Of a DNA stretch of 8,247 nucleotides, positions 1-5,379 are shown piece by piece. Within the stretch, counting starts at the first letter, position 1; every line of letters begins with the position of its first letter. Where the stretch lies: NCBI GenBank assembly GCA_945878705.1, contig CAMCUE010000046.1, positions 1 through 8,247 of the forward strand. Direction: 5' to 3'. The notes below the pieces were generated by a model. The model saw nothing but the letters and a program-made list of their open reading frames with translations. It was not told the origin of the DNA and ran no database searches. This DNA comes from Ferrithrix thermotolerans DSM 19514. Lineage in GTDB: Bacteria > Actinomycetota > Acidimicrobiia > Acidimicrobiales > Ilumatobacteraceae. The translations under genes and the position numbers were made by a program.

Positions 1-29
1 ACCAATAACTGCATCTGATCGATTCTGAC

Positions 30-35
30 TAAACT
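30..35 (+). promoter_or_regulatory. -10 box TAAACT for leaderless transcription of the neuB-like gene
   Basis: TAAACT fits the actinobacterial TANNNT -10 pattern and is followed by exactly 6 nt before the ATG at 42, so transcription would begin at or next to the start codon. No Shine-Dalgarno sequence is visible. An in-frame TAA at 30-32 rules out a longer N-terminus. No clear -35 hexamer is seen. The same spacing recurs before the aminotransferase at 5380. Confidence 0.5.
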
Positions 36-41
36 TTCGCT

Positions 42-983
42 ATGACATGCATCATTATTGCTGAATGCTGTCAGAACCATAATGGCTCCCGCGAAATTCT
101 TAGGCAAATGATTCACGCTGCAGCGGAATCAGGCGCAGACTATGCAAAAGTGCAGGCTTTACGTTCGACCGAATTAACTCGCCGTGAGCGATTTGAAGAT
201 GGAATCACCGACAAAGATGGAACAATCCGAGCAATCAAACGCCCATTTGATGCAGAGCGTGATCGCCTCGCAAAGTTGGACCTATCCGACGATGACGAGC
301 AATGGTTTGTCGATGAATGTAAGCGAACTGGAATTAAGTCAATGATCACCGCATTTACTCGATTCTCTTCTCAACGATTTGTTGATGCAGGTTTTGACGC
401 AATAAAAATCGCGAGTTACGACTGCCAGTCGGTCGCATTGCTTAAAGAGGTGGCCGACAATTTTGCGACTGTGTTCATTTCAACTGGGGCGACATTTGAC
501 GAGGAGATTTTGCGAGCCTCACAAGTTTTTGCTGAAGGTCAGGCCACATTTTTGCATTGCGTGACAATTTATCCAACACCACTTGACCAATTACACCTCA
601 ATCGAATGTTGTGGCTTAAGCAATTTTCAAAACAAGTTGGTTTTAGTGATCACACGGCACCTGCGATATCAAACCTGCGAGCATCGCAATTAGCGATTGC
701 GCTAGAAGCCGATGTCATTGAGCGCCACTTCACTATTTTGGAGCCAAATGAAACTCGTGATGGACCAGTTTCGGCAACTCCGAAAGATATTAGACAACTC
801 AGAGATTTTTCGTTGCTCTCAGTAAGTGAGCGAAAAGAAAAACTTGATTCTGAGTGGCCAGAGTGGCAAATCGGGTTGGGTCAAGAGATTAGAACACTCT
901 CAGCGACCGAACTACTTAATCGTGATTACTATGCAGGCCGCGTCGCCGCTTGGGTAAACGGAAAGCAAATTTCAAATATCTAG
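42..983 (+). CDS. neuB: NeuB-family nonulosonic (sialic) acid synthase, short form without SAF domain
   Basis: Predicted cytoplasmic enzyme that condenses phosphoenolpyruvate with a 6-carbon amino sugar such as ManNAc, giving a nine-carbon 2-keto-3-deoxy acid. The 313 residues carry the NeuB TIM-barrel signatures in order: AECCQNHNG (7-15), AKVQ with Lys36 (35-38), IKIAS with Lys122 (121-125), STG (147-149), LHCVTIYPTP (171-180), GFSDHT with His204 (200-205) and VIERHFT with Glu227/His229 (225-231). Classical NeuB proteins are about 340-350 residues and end in an antifreeze-like SAF domain. Here only about 50 residues follow the barrel, ending in a NRDYYAGRVAAWVNGK-type tail, so this is a short variant. 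AECC replaces the usual AEIG/AEAG. ATG 42 is the first possible start after an in-frame stop. It converges on the dehydrogenase gene, and its partner neuA lies on the opposite strand. The product could be a sialic, legionaminic, pseudaminic or other nonulosonic acid; the sequence does not decide. Confidence 0.88.
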   Translation: MTCIIIAECCQNHNGSREILRQMIHAAAESGADYAKVQALRSTELTRRERFEDGITDKDGTIRAIKRPFDAERDRLAKLDLSDDDEQWFVDECKRTGIKSMITAFTRFSSQRFVDAGFDAIKIASYDCQSVALLKEVADNFATVFISTGATFDEEILRASQVFAEGQATFLHCVTIYPTPLDQLHLNRMLWLKQFSKQVGFSDHTAPAISNLRASQLAIALEADVIERHFTILEPNETRDGPVSATPKDIRQLRDFSLLSVSERKEKLDSEWPEWQIGLGQEIRTLSATELLNRDYYAGRVAAWVNGKQISNI

Positions 984-1005
984 CCAAACTGCTAATGAAA
1001 AGTTT
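984..1005. other. 22-nt convergent gap with weak hairpin
   Basis: The stop codons of the neuB-like and dehydrogenase genes are separated by 22 nt. AAACT (986-990) can pair with AGTTT (1001-1005) across a 10-nt loop and is followed by TTATAATT. GCC (983-985) and GGC (1014-1016) could extend the stem past a bulge. It may be a weak two-way terminator, but the stem is short and AT-rich. Confidence 0.25.
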
Positions 1006-1968
1006 TTATAATTGGCGAAGAAGTTCATCTACAACCAGAGACCTAGTTGTCGAAACAGCATCTTTCGTCCAACCGCCAATATGTGGCGTGACCACGACAT
1101 TTAAGTTCTGTAGAGCAGCTTTTACTAAAGGTGAATCAGTGGCTGAAAAATTTTCAGCGTTTTCACCAACAAGAACATCCGTACCAAAGCCATAAAGTTT
1201 TCCGGTTTTTAGTGCTTCAACAATTGATACTTCATCGACAAGTTCGCCTCTGGAAGTATTAATAAGTACTGCTCCAGGTTTAATTTTCAAAATTTTTGCT
1301 CTATCTAATAACCCTTCAGTTTTTGAATTAAGCGGAGCATGAACCGTAACCACATCTGACATCTCTAAAAGCTCATCCAGATTTTTTGCAGTCACACCAC
1401 CTTGAAGTTTTGAAATTTTGGCTTCGTCTGTATCGCAGACGATAACTCGCATTCCAAAAGCAAGACCATAATCAGCCACCCGCCGGCCAAGGCGACCAAA
1501 ACCAATAATGCCGAGAGTGCGACCAGATAGATCAATTCCAAGAAAAGGTCCGCGGTCGAAATTTCCCAAAGTAACTGAGGTTTGAGCAGGAATAATTTTT
1601 CGAACTACTGCTAGTAGCAAACTCCATGTCAGTTCAGCTGTTGAAAACACGTTTGAAATTTGGTCAGTGAACTGACCGAGATGAATTACTTTAATATTTC
1701 GTGACTCTAAATAGTTGATGTCTAAATGATTTGTTCCCGTTGCAGGTGATACTAGAAATTTGATATTCGCGACCATGTCAAGTAGCGATTGATTTATAGT
1801 GATCCCAAGACCGCATAAAAGAATCTCTGCATCATTTTGAAGTAGCTCAATTCGCAATCGCTCTTGCGTAATTGCTTTTGAGGTAATGACCGTTGTTTTT
1901 TCTGCTAATTTTCGTAAAGAGTCTGGAGGATAAAATTCAGATTCAACAACGAGTGCTACCGGTTTCAC
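1006..1968 (-). CDS. D-2-hydroxyacid dehydrogenase (phosphoglycerate dehydrogenase-like)
   Basis: NAD(H)-dependent oxidoreductase of the D-isomer 2-hydroxyacid dehydrogenase family, 320 residues, close to the usual length for forms lacking a C-terminal ACT domain. The Rossmann signature GFGRLG is at 156-161, with the cofactor-selecting acidic residue probably Asp179. The catalytic triad is readable as Arg240 (NTSRGELVDE), Glu269 (GTDVLVGE) and His296 (TPHIGG). It starts at GTG 1968 in a GTGA overlap with the neuA stop codon, which implies translational coupling; only a weak GGA lies upstream. As the last gene of a three-gene operon with a CMP-sugar synthetase, it more likely acts on a sugar-derived 2-keto or 2-hydroxy acid, or supplies a glycerate-type precursor, than in serine synthesis. 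That role is inferred from context. The absence of an ACT domain argues against a standard SerA. Confidence 0.85.
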   Translation of the reverse strand: MKPVALVVESEFYPPDSLRKLAEKTTVITSKAITQERLRIELLQNDAEILLCGLGITINQSLLDMVANIKFLVSPATGTNHLDINYLESRNIKVIHLGQFTDQISNVFSTAELTWSLLLAVVRKIIPAQTSVTLGNFDRGPFLGIDLSGRTLGIIGFGRLGRRVADYGLAFGMRVIVCDTDEAKISKLQGGVTAKNLDELLEMSDVVTVHAPLNSKTEGLLDRAKILKIKPGAVLINTSRGELVDEVSIVEALKTGKLYGFGTDVLVGENAENFSATDSPLVKAALQNLNVVVTPHIGGWTKDAVSTTRSLVVDELLRQL

Positions 1969-2639
1969 AGCAGTCCATTTGTTAGTGTCGCGCGAGCAAT
2001 CGCTAATTCGAAAAACGAATCAATATTGATTGACCGCTCTTTTGACATTACTAAAGCGCGTGAGAGCGATCCTTTAAATGTTCTGTTTCGTATCTCAGGT
2101 GTACGAGTTAAATAAATCGCGCCGTTTCTAATAAACATTGGGCGAAGTTCTTGCCTCGGCATATTTTCGGTCGTCTCAGCAAATGGTGGGTCAATAAGCA
2201 GCCCATTTTCAATAAACTTCATTCTTGCTGGATGAGTTCCGTCTACTGGAACAACACTTATTACGCTTGACGCGCCATCAATAATATTTATGGCTGAATC
2301 AATATCACTGGCTGTCCTAAATGGAGAAGTTGGCTGAAGCAACATCACTGCATCAAATTCTTCATCAAGCACATCCAATGCATGCAGGGCAACATCGATC
2401 GAAAGTGTCGAATCTGACGACAACTCTATGGGTCGTATGAATGGAACTTCTGCCCCAAGACTTTGACTAACTGTTGCAATTTCTTCGGAGTCGGTAGAAA
2501 CGACCACACGTGTGAGTGATGAACCTAGAGCCGCTTGAATAGTCCATTGAATCAATGGAAGTCCACCCAAGTCAACAAGATTCTTACGTGGAATTGACTT
2601 TGACCCGCCCCGCGCAGGAATTAGACCAAGAACTCTCAT
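1965..2639 (-). CDS. neuA: CMP-nonulosonate synthetase (acylneuraminate cytidylyltransferase)
   Basis: Transfers CMP from CTP to a nonulosonic acid, forming the donor for a surface-glycan transferase. The 224 residues match the usual single-domain length. Visible motifs are the nucleotide-binding loop IPARGGSKSIPRKN (7-20), STDSEEIA (48-55), LQPTSPFR (101-108), RNGAIYLT (171-178) and the C-terminal metal-site element NID with Asp207, followed by SFFELAIA. The start ATG overlaps the stop of the upstream GT-B gene as TAATG, and its own stop overlaps the dehydrogenase start as GTGA, so the three genes form one coupled unit. With the neuB-like gene about 1 kb away it completes the synthase and activation steps. 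Substrate specificity (Neu5Ac, legionaminic, pseudaminic or other) cannot be read from these motifs. Confidence 0.9.
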   Translation of the reverse strand: MRVLGLIPARGGSKSIPRKNLVDLGGLPLIQWTIQAALGSSLTRVVVSTDSEEIATVSQSLGAEVPFIRPIELSSDSTLSIDVALHALDVLDEEFDAVMLLQPTSPFRTASDIDSAINIIDGASSVISVVPVDGTHPARMKFIENGLLIDPPFAETTENMPRQELRPMFIRNGAIYLTRTPEIRNRTFKGSLSRALVMSKERSINIDSFFELAIARATLTNGLL

Positions 2640-3712
2640 TATAAGTTTCTGTCCAAGCTCCAGAGACGTGTGAGAAAGTTTGCGGAGTCTTGAATCCCAG
2701 TTGTTTTAAGTGAAGCAAATGGTTCCAAAAACGAAATTCTTTTCTCAGGGGACAATAAATCTGCGACGAGCGAAGGGATTTCTAAATAATTGCTACCGAA
2801 TTCGCATTCATGCGCAAGTTTCAACTCTTTTAGTCTGGTGGCAACAAATTCTGCTTCGACATTGGTCTGATCGTGAATTAAAACTATTGGGATGTGCCAC
2901 TTTACACATTCGGTTGCAGTTCCTACACCAGGTCGACAAATTACTGCCCCAAGTTGTTGCCAACTTGAATCCTGATAGTCAAAGCACATTAAATCATCTT
3001 CAAGGTCTGTGAACACGGTGTAGTTGTTGTTGCGAAGTATTTGAGCGATCATTCGAACACGGTCGTCCAAAGTTCTCGTTCCTCCACCATGCACCAAAAT
3101 GGTCGTTCGCTCGCTTTCTTTTGACAAATTGTCCTGGAATGCTTGCGGAACTGTCTCTTCAATCATCCATGGCACACGAACTGCATCTGTCAATGAAAGA
3201 ACAGCCGGTGTCGCGAGATCGGCATTACAAATCATTTTCGGCACACATTTTTTTAATAAATTTATTTCGCGTTCAACAAATTGCCTACAGGCATCGTTGA
3301 CCTGAGCATATGCGTCAATCACCTCGTGCCATAGAAAAGAGCCACTCAAGACAGCGTCCGGTCTTATTTCGAGCACTCCAACAAGATTGTCGCTCAAAAC
3401 AAAATCAGCTTCAATTAACGACGACCGGCTCATCAACTCAGACTCCCACCCGTTTAGGTTTGTCGCTGTGTAGTTACTCGGATCGTGACGCCAGCGCACA
3501 CTGTCTTCGGTGACTCCAACTACCGCACTTGCGCGAGAACCAAGATTTTCGATTTCTAGTTTAAATCTCTGAAATTGGGCGTCAGTGATAGCAAATTGAA
3601 CATGGAGATTCGAATTCTGCTTTAGTAGCTCGCTGGTAATCAGAATTTGACGGCGAATATGTCCATAACCGTTGGCGCTAACAAGTATCGCAAGATGTTT
3701 CGTTCCCGCCAT
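2639..3712 (-). CDS. GT-B fold protein resembling PseG/MurG: glycosyltransferase or UDP-sugar hydrolase
   Basis: This 357-residue protein has two apparent Rossmann-like halves. The N-terminal loop NGYGHIRR (14-21, His18) resembles the G-[FY]-G-H-I-[KR] loop of PseG and the GxGH loop of MurG-type (GT28) enzymes. The C-terminal half carries ILVHGGGTRT (205-214) and CRPGVGTATECV (259-270), the usual GT-B nucleotide-sugar binding region. There is no signal peptide or membrane segment. As the first gene of the operon with neuA and a dehydrogenase it could be the transferase using the CMP-sugar. It could instead be a PseG/NeuC-like hydrolase making the hexose substrate for the synthase, a step with no other candidate in this window. 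The RPG-x-GT-x-TE motif favours the transferase family; the His loop keeps the hydrolase option open. No Shine-Dalgarno is visible before ATG 3712, and the start codon lies in an arm of an inverted repeat. Confidence 0.7.
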   Translation of the reverse strand: MAGTKHLAILVSANGYGHIRRQILITSELLKQNSNLHVQFAITDAQFQRFKLEIENLGSRASAVVGVTEDSVRWRHDPSNYTATNLNGWESELMSRSSLIEADFVLSDNLVGVLEIRPDAVLSGSFLWHEVIDAYAQVNDACRQFVEREINLLKKCVPKMICNADLATPAVLSLTDAVRVPWMIEETVPQAFQDNLSKESERTTILVHGGGTRTLDDRVRMIAQILRNNNYTVFTDLEDDLMCFDYQDSSWQQLGAVICRPGVGTATECVKWHIPIVLIHDQTNVEAEFVATRLKELKLAHECEFGSNYLEIPSLVADLLSPEKRISFLEPFASLKTTGIQDSANFLTRLWSLDRNL

Positions 3713-3779
3713 TGAAATACGAGACTAACAGAAACGGGGGTAACTGATATCTTGCCTCGTGATGGCGGGAACCAAACAT
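3695..3779. repeat. 18-bp inverted repeat (17/18) with 49-nt spacer covering the start of the GT-B gene
   Basis: Read on the - strand, 3712-3695 is ATGGCGGGAACGAAACAT, the first six codons of the GT-B gene. Read on the + strand, 3762-3779 is ATGGCGGGAACCAAACAT, identical but for one base. Between them, ACGAG (3719-3723) and CTCGT (3756-3760) give a further 5-bp pairing. An RNA running leftward out of amt would fold these arms together and bury the GT-B start codon. No U-tract follows, so it is not an intrinsic terminator. The + strand copy runs only to a TAG at about 35 nt, so it is not a gene. Confidence 0.8.
3722..3727 (-). promoter_or_regulatory. Possible -10 box TAGTCT for the GT-B/neuA/dehydrogenase operon
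   Basis: TAGTCT on the - strand fits TANNNT and ends 9 nt before ATG 3712, giving a leader of only a few nucleotides. It lies in the spacer of the inverted repeat, so an RNA started here would lack the upstream arm. No -35 hexamer was recognised. Confidence 0.3.
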
Positions 3780-3793
3780 ATAAATATTGCTGA

Positions 3794-5158
3794 TTAGTTT
3801 TTAGATTTGATTAGTTCAAATTCTGGGTATGCAGACACGCCCATCTCGATATCGAGACCAGCAATTTCATCTGCTGATGTTGAACGAATACCACCCTTGG
3901 TCAAACTGTTTTGAATTTTGAAGAATCCAAATGCCAATGCAAAATCAACAACGAGAATTGTAAATCCGCCTAGTGCTTGCGCGCCAAGTTGACCCCAGTC
4001 ACCTTTGATGATGCCGGCAACACCCGTCGATTCAGAGCCATTCCATGCTGCGCCATATGATCCGTTGGCGAAAATTCCAACGGCTAAGACACCGAACAGA
4101 CCGCACACACCGTGCACGCTGATCGCACCAACTGGGTCGTCAATCCGTAATTTTTTTTCGATGAAAAATGATGACTCGATTACGAGAATCGCGGCGATAA
4201 TCCCGATGATTGCTGCTGCCCAAGGGGCAACAAAAGCGCACGATGCAGTGATCGCCACGAGACCAGCGAGCATGCCGTTGATCATCATTGATGGATCGGG
4301 TTTACCAGTGCGACGAGTAATCCAAAACATTGACGCAACTGCGCCGAATGCGCCGGCGATTGCCGTGTTGGCAGCAACTGTTGCGAACTGCACATCTGTT
4401 GCTGAGAGAGTCGATGCGGCATTGAAACCAAACCAACCGAACAGCAAAATAAAAGTGCCGAGCATCGCCATTGGAATATCGTGACCAGCGATTGTGATTG
4501 CTTTTCCGGTTTTGGTGTACTTGCCGATTCGTGGTCCAAGAACTATCGCGCCTGCTAACGCAGCAACCCCACCAACCATGTGCACGACTCCTGAGCCTGC
4601 GAAGTCGACATAGCCAGCACCAAGCGACATGGTCGCCCAAGTTTTTGCTAACCAGCCACCACCCCATGTCCATGCAGCGATTACTGGATAATAAATTCCA
4701 CCACAAAATAATCCCCAGATAACGAAACTGCCCCACTTCCAACGCTCAGCCATTGAGCCAGTCGGAATTGTTGCAGTTGTATCCATAAATGCGGCCATGT
4801 ACAAAAAGAATCCAAGTAACGCTGGCGTGATGTTGCCGCCAGAAAGCGCCCAGCCACCACCCCAAGCAAAGACCCAATTGCCAGAGCCGATCAATGCTTC
4901 GCCGACTGGTGCGTCCAGTCCAAAAGCCGAGTAACTAAAGCCGCCAAATGCGAGCGGGAAACCAATTAGAAAAAAACCCACAAAACCTAAACCAAAAATC
5001 GCAAAGTTTGTGCTGACAACATGGGCTGCATGTTTCGCCCTACACAGGCCGGTTTCAACTAATGCGAAACCCGCCTGCATAAACACGACTAGCGCCGCAG
5101 CGATCACTATCCAAAGCAGCGAAACTTGCGCTCCTAGAACTGTTATATCTGAATTCAT
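3794..5158 (-). CDS. amt: Ammonium transporter, Amt/MEP/Rh family
   Basis: Inner-membrane channel for ammonium uptake, expected to form a trimer. The 454 residues are very hydrophobic, with about eleven membrane segments. The family signature VDFAGSGVVHMVGG (184-197) contains Asp185 and the first pore histidine His193; the second, His349, lies in SVHGVCG. The cytoplasmic tail carries the conserved GLDI element (434-437), followed by a MGVSAYPEF ending. The ATG at 5158 is preceded by GAGGA a few bases upstream, so unlike its neighbours this gene is probably translated from a leader with a ribosome binding site. No glnK/PII gene follows; the next gene on the strand is the GT-B protein 81 nt away. 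Regulation by nitrogen supply is suggested by GlnR-like half-sites about 130 bp upstream. Confidence 0.95.
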   Translation of the reverse strand: MNSDITVLGAQVSLLWIVIAAALVVFMQAGFALVETGLCRAKHAAHVVSTNFAIFGLGFVGFFLIGFPLAFGGFSYSAFGLDAPVGEALIGSGNWVFAWGGGWALSGGNITPALLGFFLYMAAFMDTTATIPTGSMAERWKWGSFVIWGLFCGGIYYPVIAAWTWGGGWLAKTWATMSLGAGYVDFAGSGVVHMVGGVAALAGAIVLGPRIGKYTKTGKAITIAGHDIPMAMLGTFILLFGWFGFNAASTLSATDVQFATVAANTAIAGAFGAVASMFWITRRTGKPDPSMMINGMLAGLVAITASCAFVAPWAAAIIGIIAAILVIESSFFIEKKLRIDDPVGAISVHGVCGLFGVLAVGIFANGSYGAAWNGSESTGVAGIIKGDWGQLGAQALGGFTILVVDFALAFGFFKIQNSLTKGGIRSTSADEIAGLDIEMGVSAYPEFELIKSKN

Positions 5159-5161
5159 TAT

Positions 5162-5166
5162 TCCTC
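5162..5166 (-). promoter_or_regulatory. Ribosome binding site of amt
   Basis: On the - strand GAGGA sits 3 nt before the ATG at 5158 (AAAGAGGAATAATG). Spacing is slightly short, but it is the only convincing Shine-Dalgarno sequence seen in front of a gene in this window, and it supports this start. Confidence 0.6.
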
Positions 5167-5223
5167 TTTCTATTTGTTTTTCGACCTGACTTAGATCTGT
5201 GTTTGATTGACTGGCTACTTAGT

Positions 5224-5243
5224 CGCTATTTGCATGAATAGCG
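5224..5243. promoter_or_regulatory. 20-bp dyad CGCTATT-N6-AATAGCG upstream of amt
   Basis: A perfect 7-bp inverted repeat around TGCATG, in the gap between amt and the aminotransferase. It could be an operator for a dimeric regulator or a hairpin in the amt leader. The CTAT...ATAG core recalls AmtR operators of corynebacteria, but those have 6 nt between the half-sites and here there are 8. Confidence 0.45.
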
Positions 5244-5272
5244 AACTTGTGCACGACGCTGTGACTGGCAAC

Positions 5273-5278
5273 AATCTA
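5273..5278 (-). promoter_or_regulatory. Possible -10 box TAGATT for amt
   Basis: TAGATT on the - strand is the best TANNNT match upstream of amt. Transcription would begin near 5266, leaving a leader of roughly 110 nt that includes the 5224-5243 dyad. No -35 hexamer lies at normal spacing, as would suit an activator-dependent promoter. Confidence 0.3.
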
Positions 5279-5288
5279 GAAGTCCAAT

Positions 5289-5315
5289 GTTTCAAAAAAG
5301 TCCTTGAAATGTTTC
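5289..5315 (-). promoter_or_regulatory. Candidate GlnR operator (two GAAAC half-sites 22 bp apart)
   Basis: On the - strand the order is GAAAC (5315-5311), 6 nt, AGGAC (5304-5300), 6 nt, GAAAC (5293-5289). The actinobacterial GlnR box is described as gTnAC-n6-GaAAC repeated with a 22-bp period. Both GAAAC sites and the spacing match exactly and the middle site keeps its AC; the expected fourth site (GCCAT, 5326-5322) matches poorly. The position suits amt and also lies about 65 bp before the aminotransferase start, so it could serve both directions. Confidence 0.45.
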
Positions 5316-5367
5316 GGGAGTATGGCTTTTTTAATTTTTGATTAACTTTTTGTATAACTTCACGAAT

Positions 5368-5373
5368 TAGGCT
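5368..5373 (+). promoter_or_regulatory. -10 box TAGGCT for leaderless transcription of the aminotransferase
   Basis: TAGGCT matches TANNNT and is followed by exactly 6 nt (GTGGAG) before ATG 5380, the same geometry as at 30-42. It supports ATG 5380 over the in-frame GTG at 5374 as the true start. A second AT-rich candidate, TATAAC (5353-5358), would give a leader of about 10-15 nt. Confidence 0.45.
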
Positions 5374-5379
5374 GTGGAG

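Noticed and set aside
950..1195. Possible frameshifted SAF domain downstream of the neuB-like gene
   Set aside because: The overlapping + strand frame shows no SAF-like residues and is antisense to the dehydrogenase; the synthase tail looks like a natural end.
3731..3744. GAAAC followed by GTAAC as a second GlnR site before the GT-B gene
   Set aside because: The spacer is 4 nt, not 6, and the order does not fit the GlnR box.
3762..3797. Short + strand reading frame MAGTKHINIAD starting like the GT-B protein
   Set aside because: Only eleven codons before TAG; it is a by-product of the inverted repeat, not a gene remnant that can be supported.
4005..4484. 159-codon open frame antisense to amt
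   Set aside because: It lies wholly inside amt, whose family motifs are unambiguous; the antisense peptide is repetitive in Pro, Ala and Ile and resembles no known family.
5261..5276. GTGAC-n6-CAATC as a + strand GlnR site
   Set aside because: The first half-site is perfect but the second matches only 3 of 5 bases and there is no second repeat.
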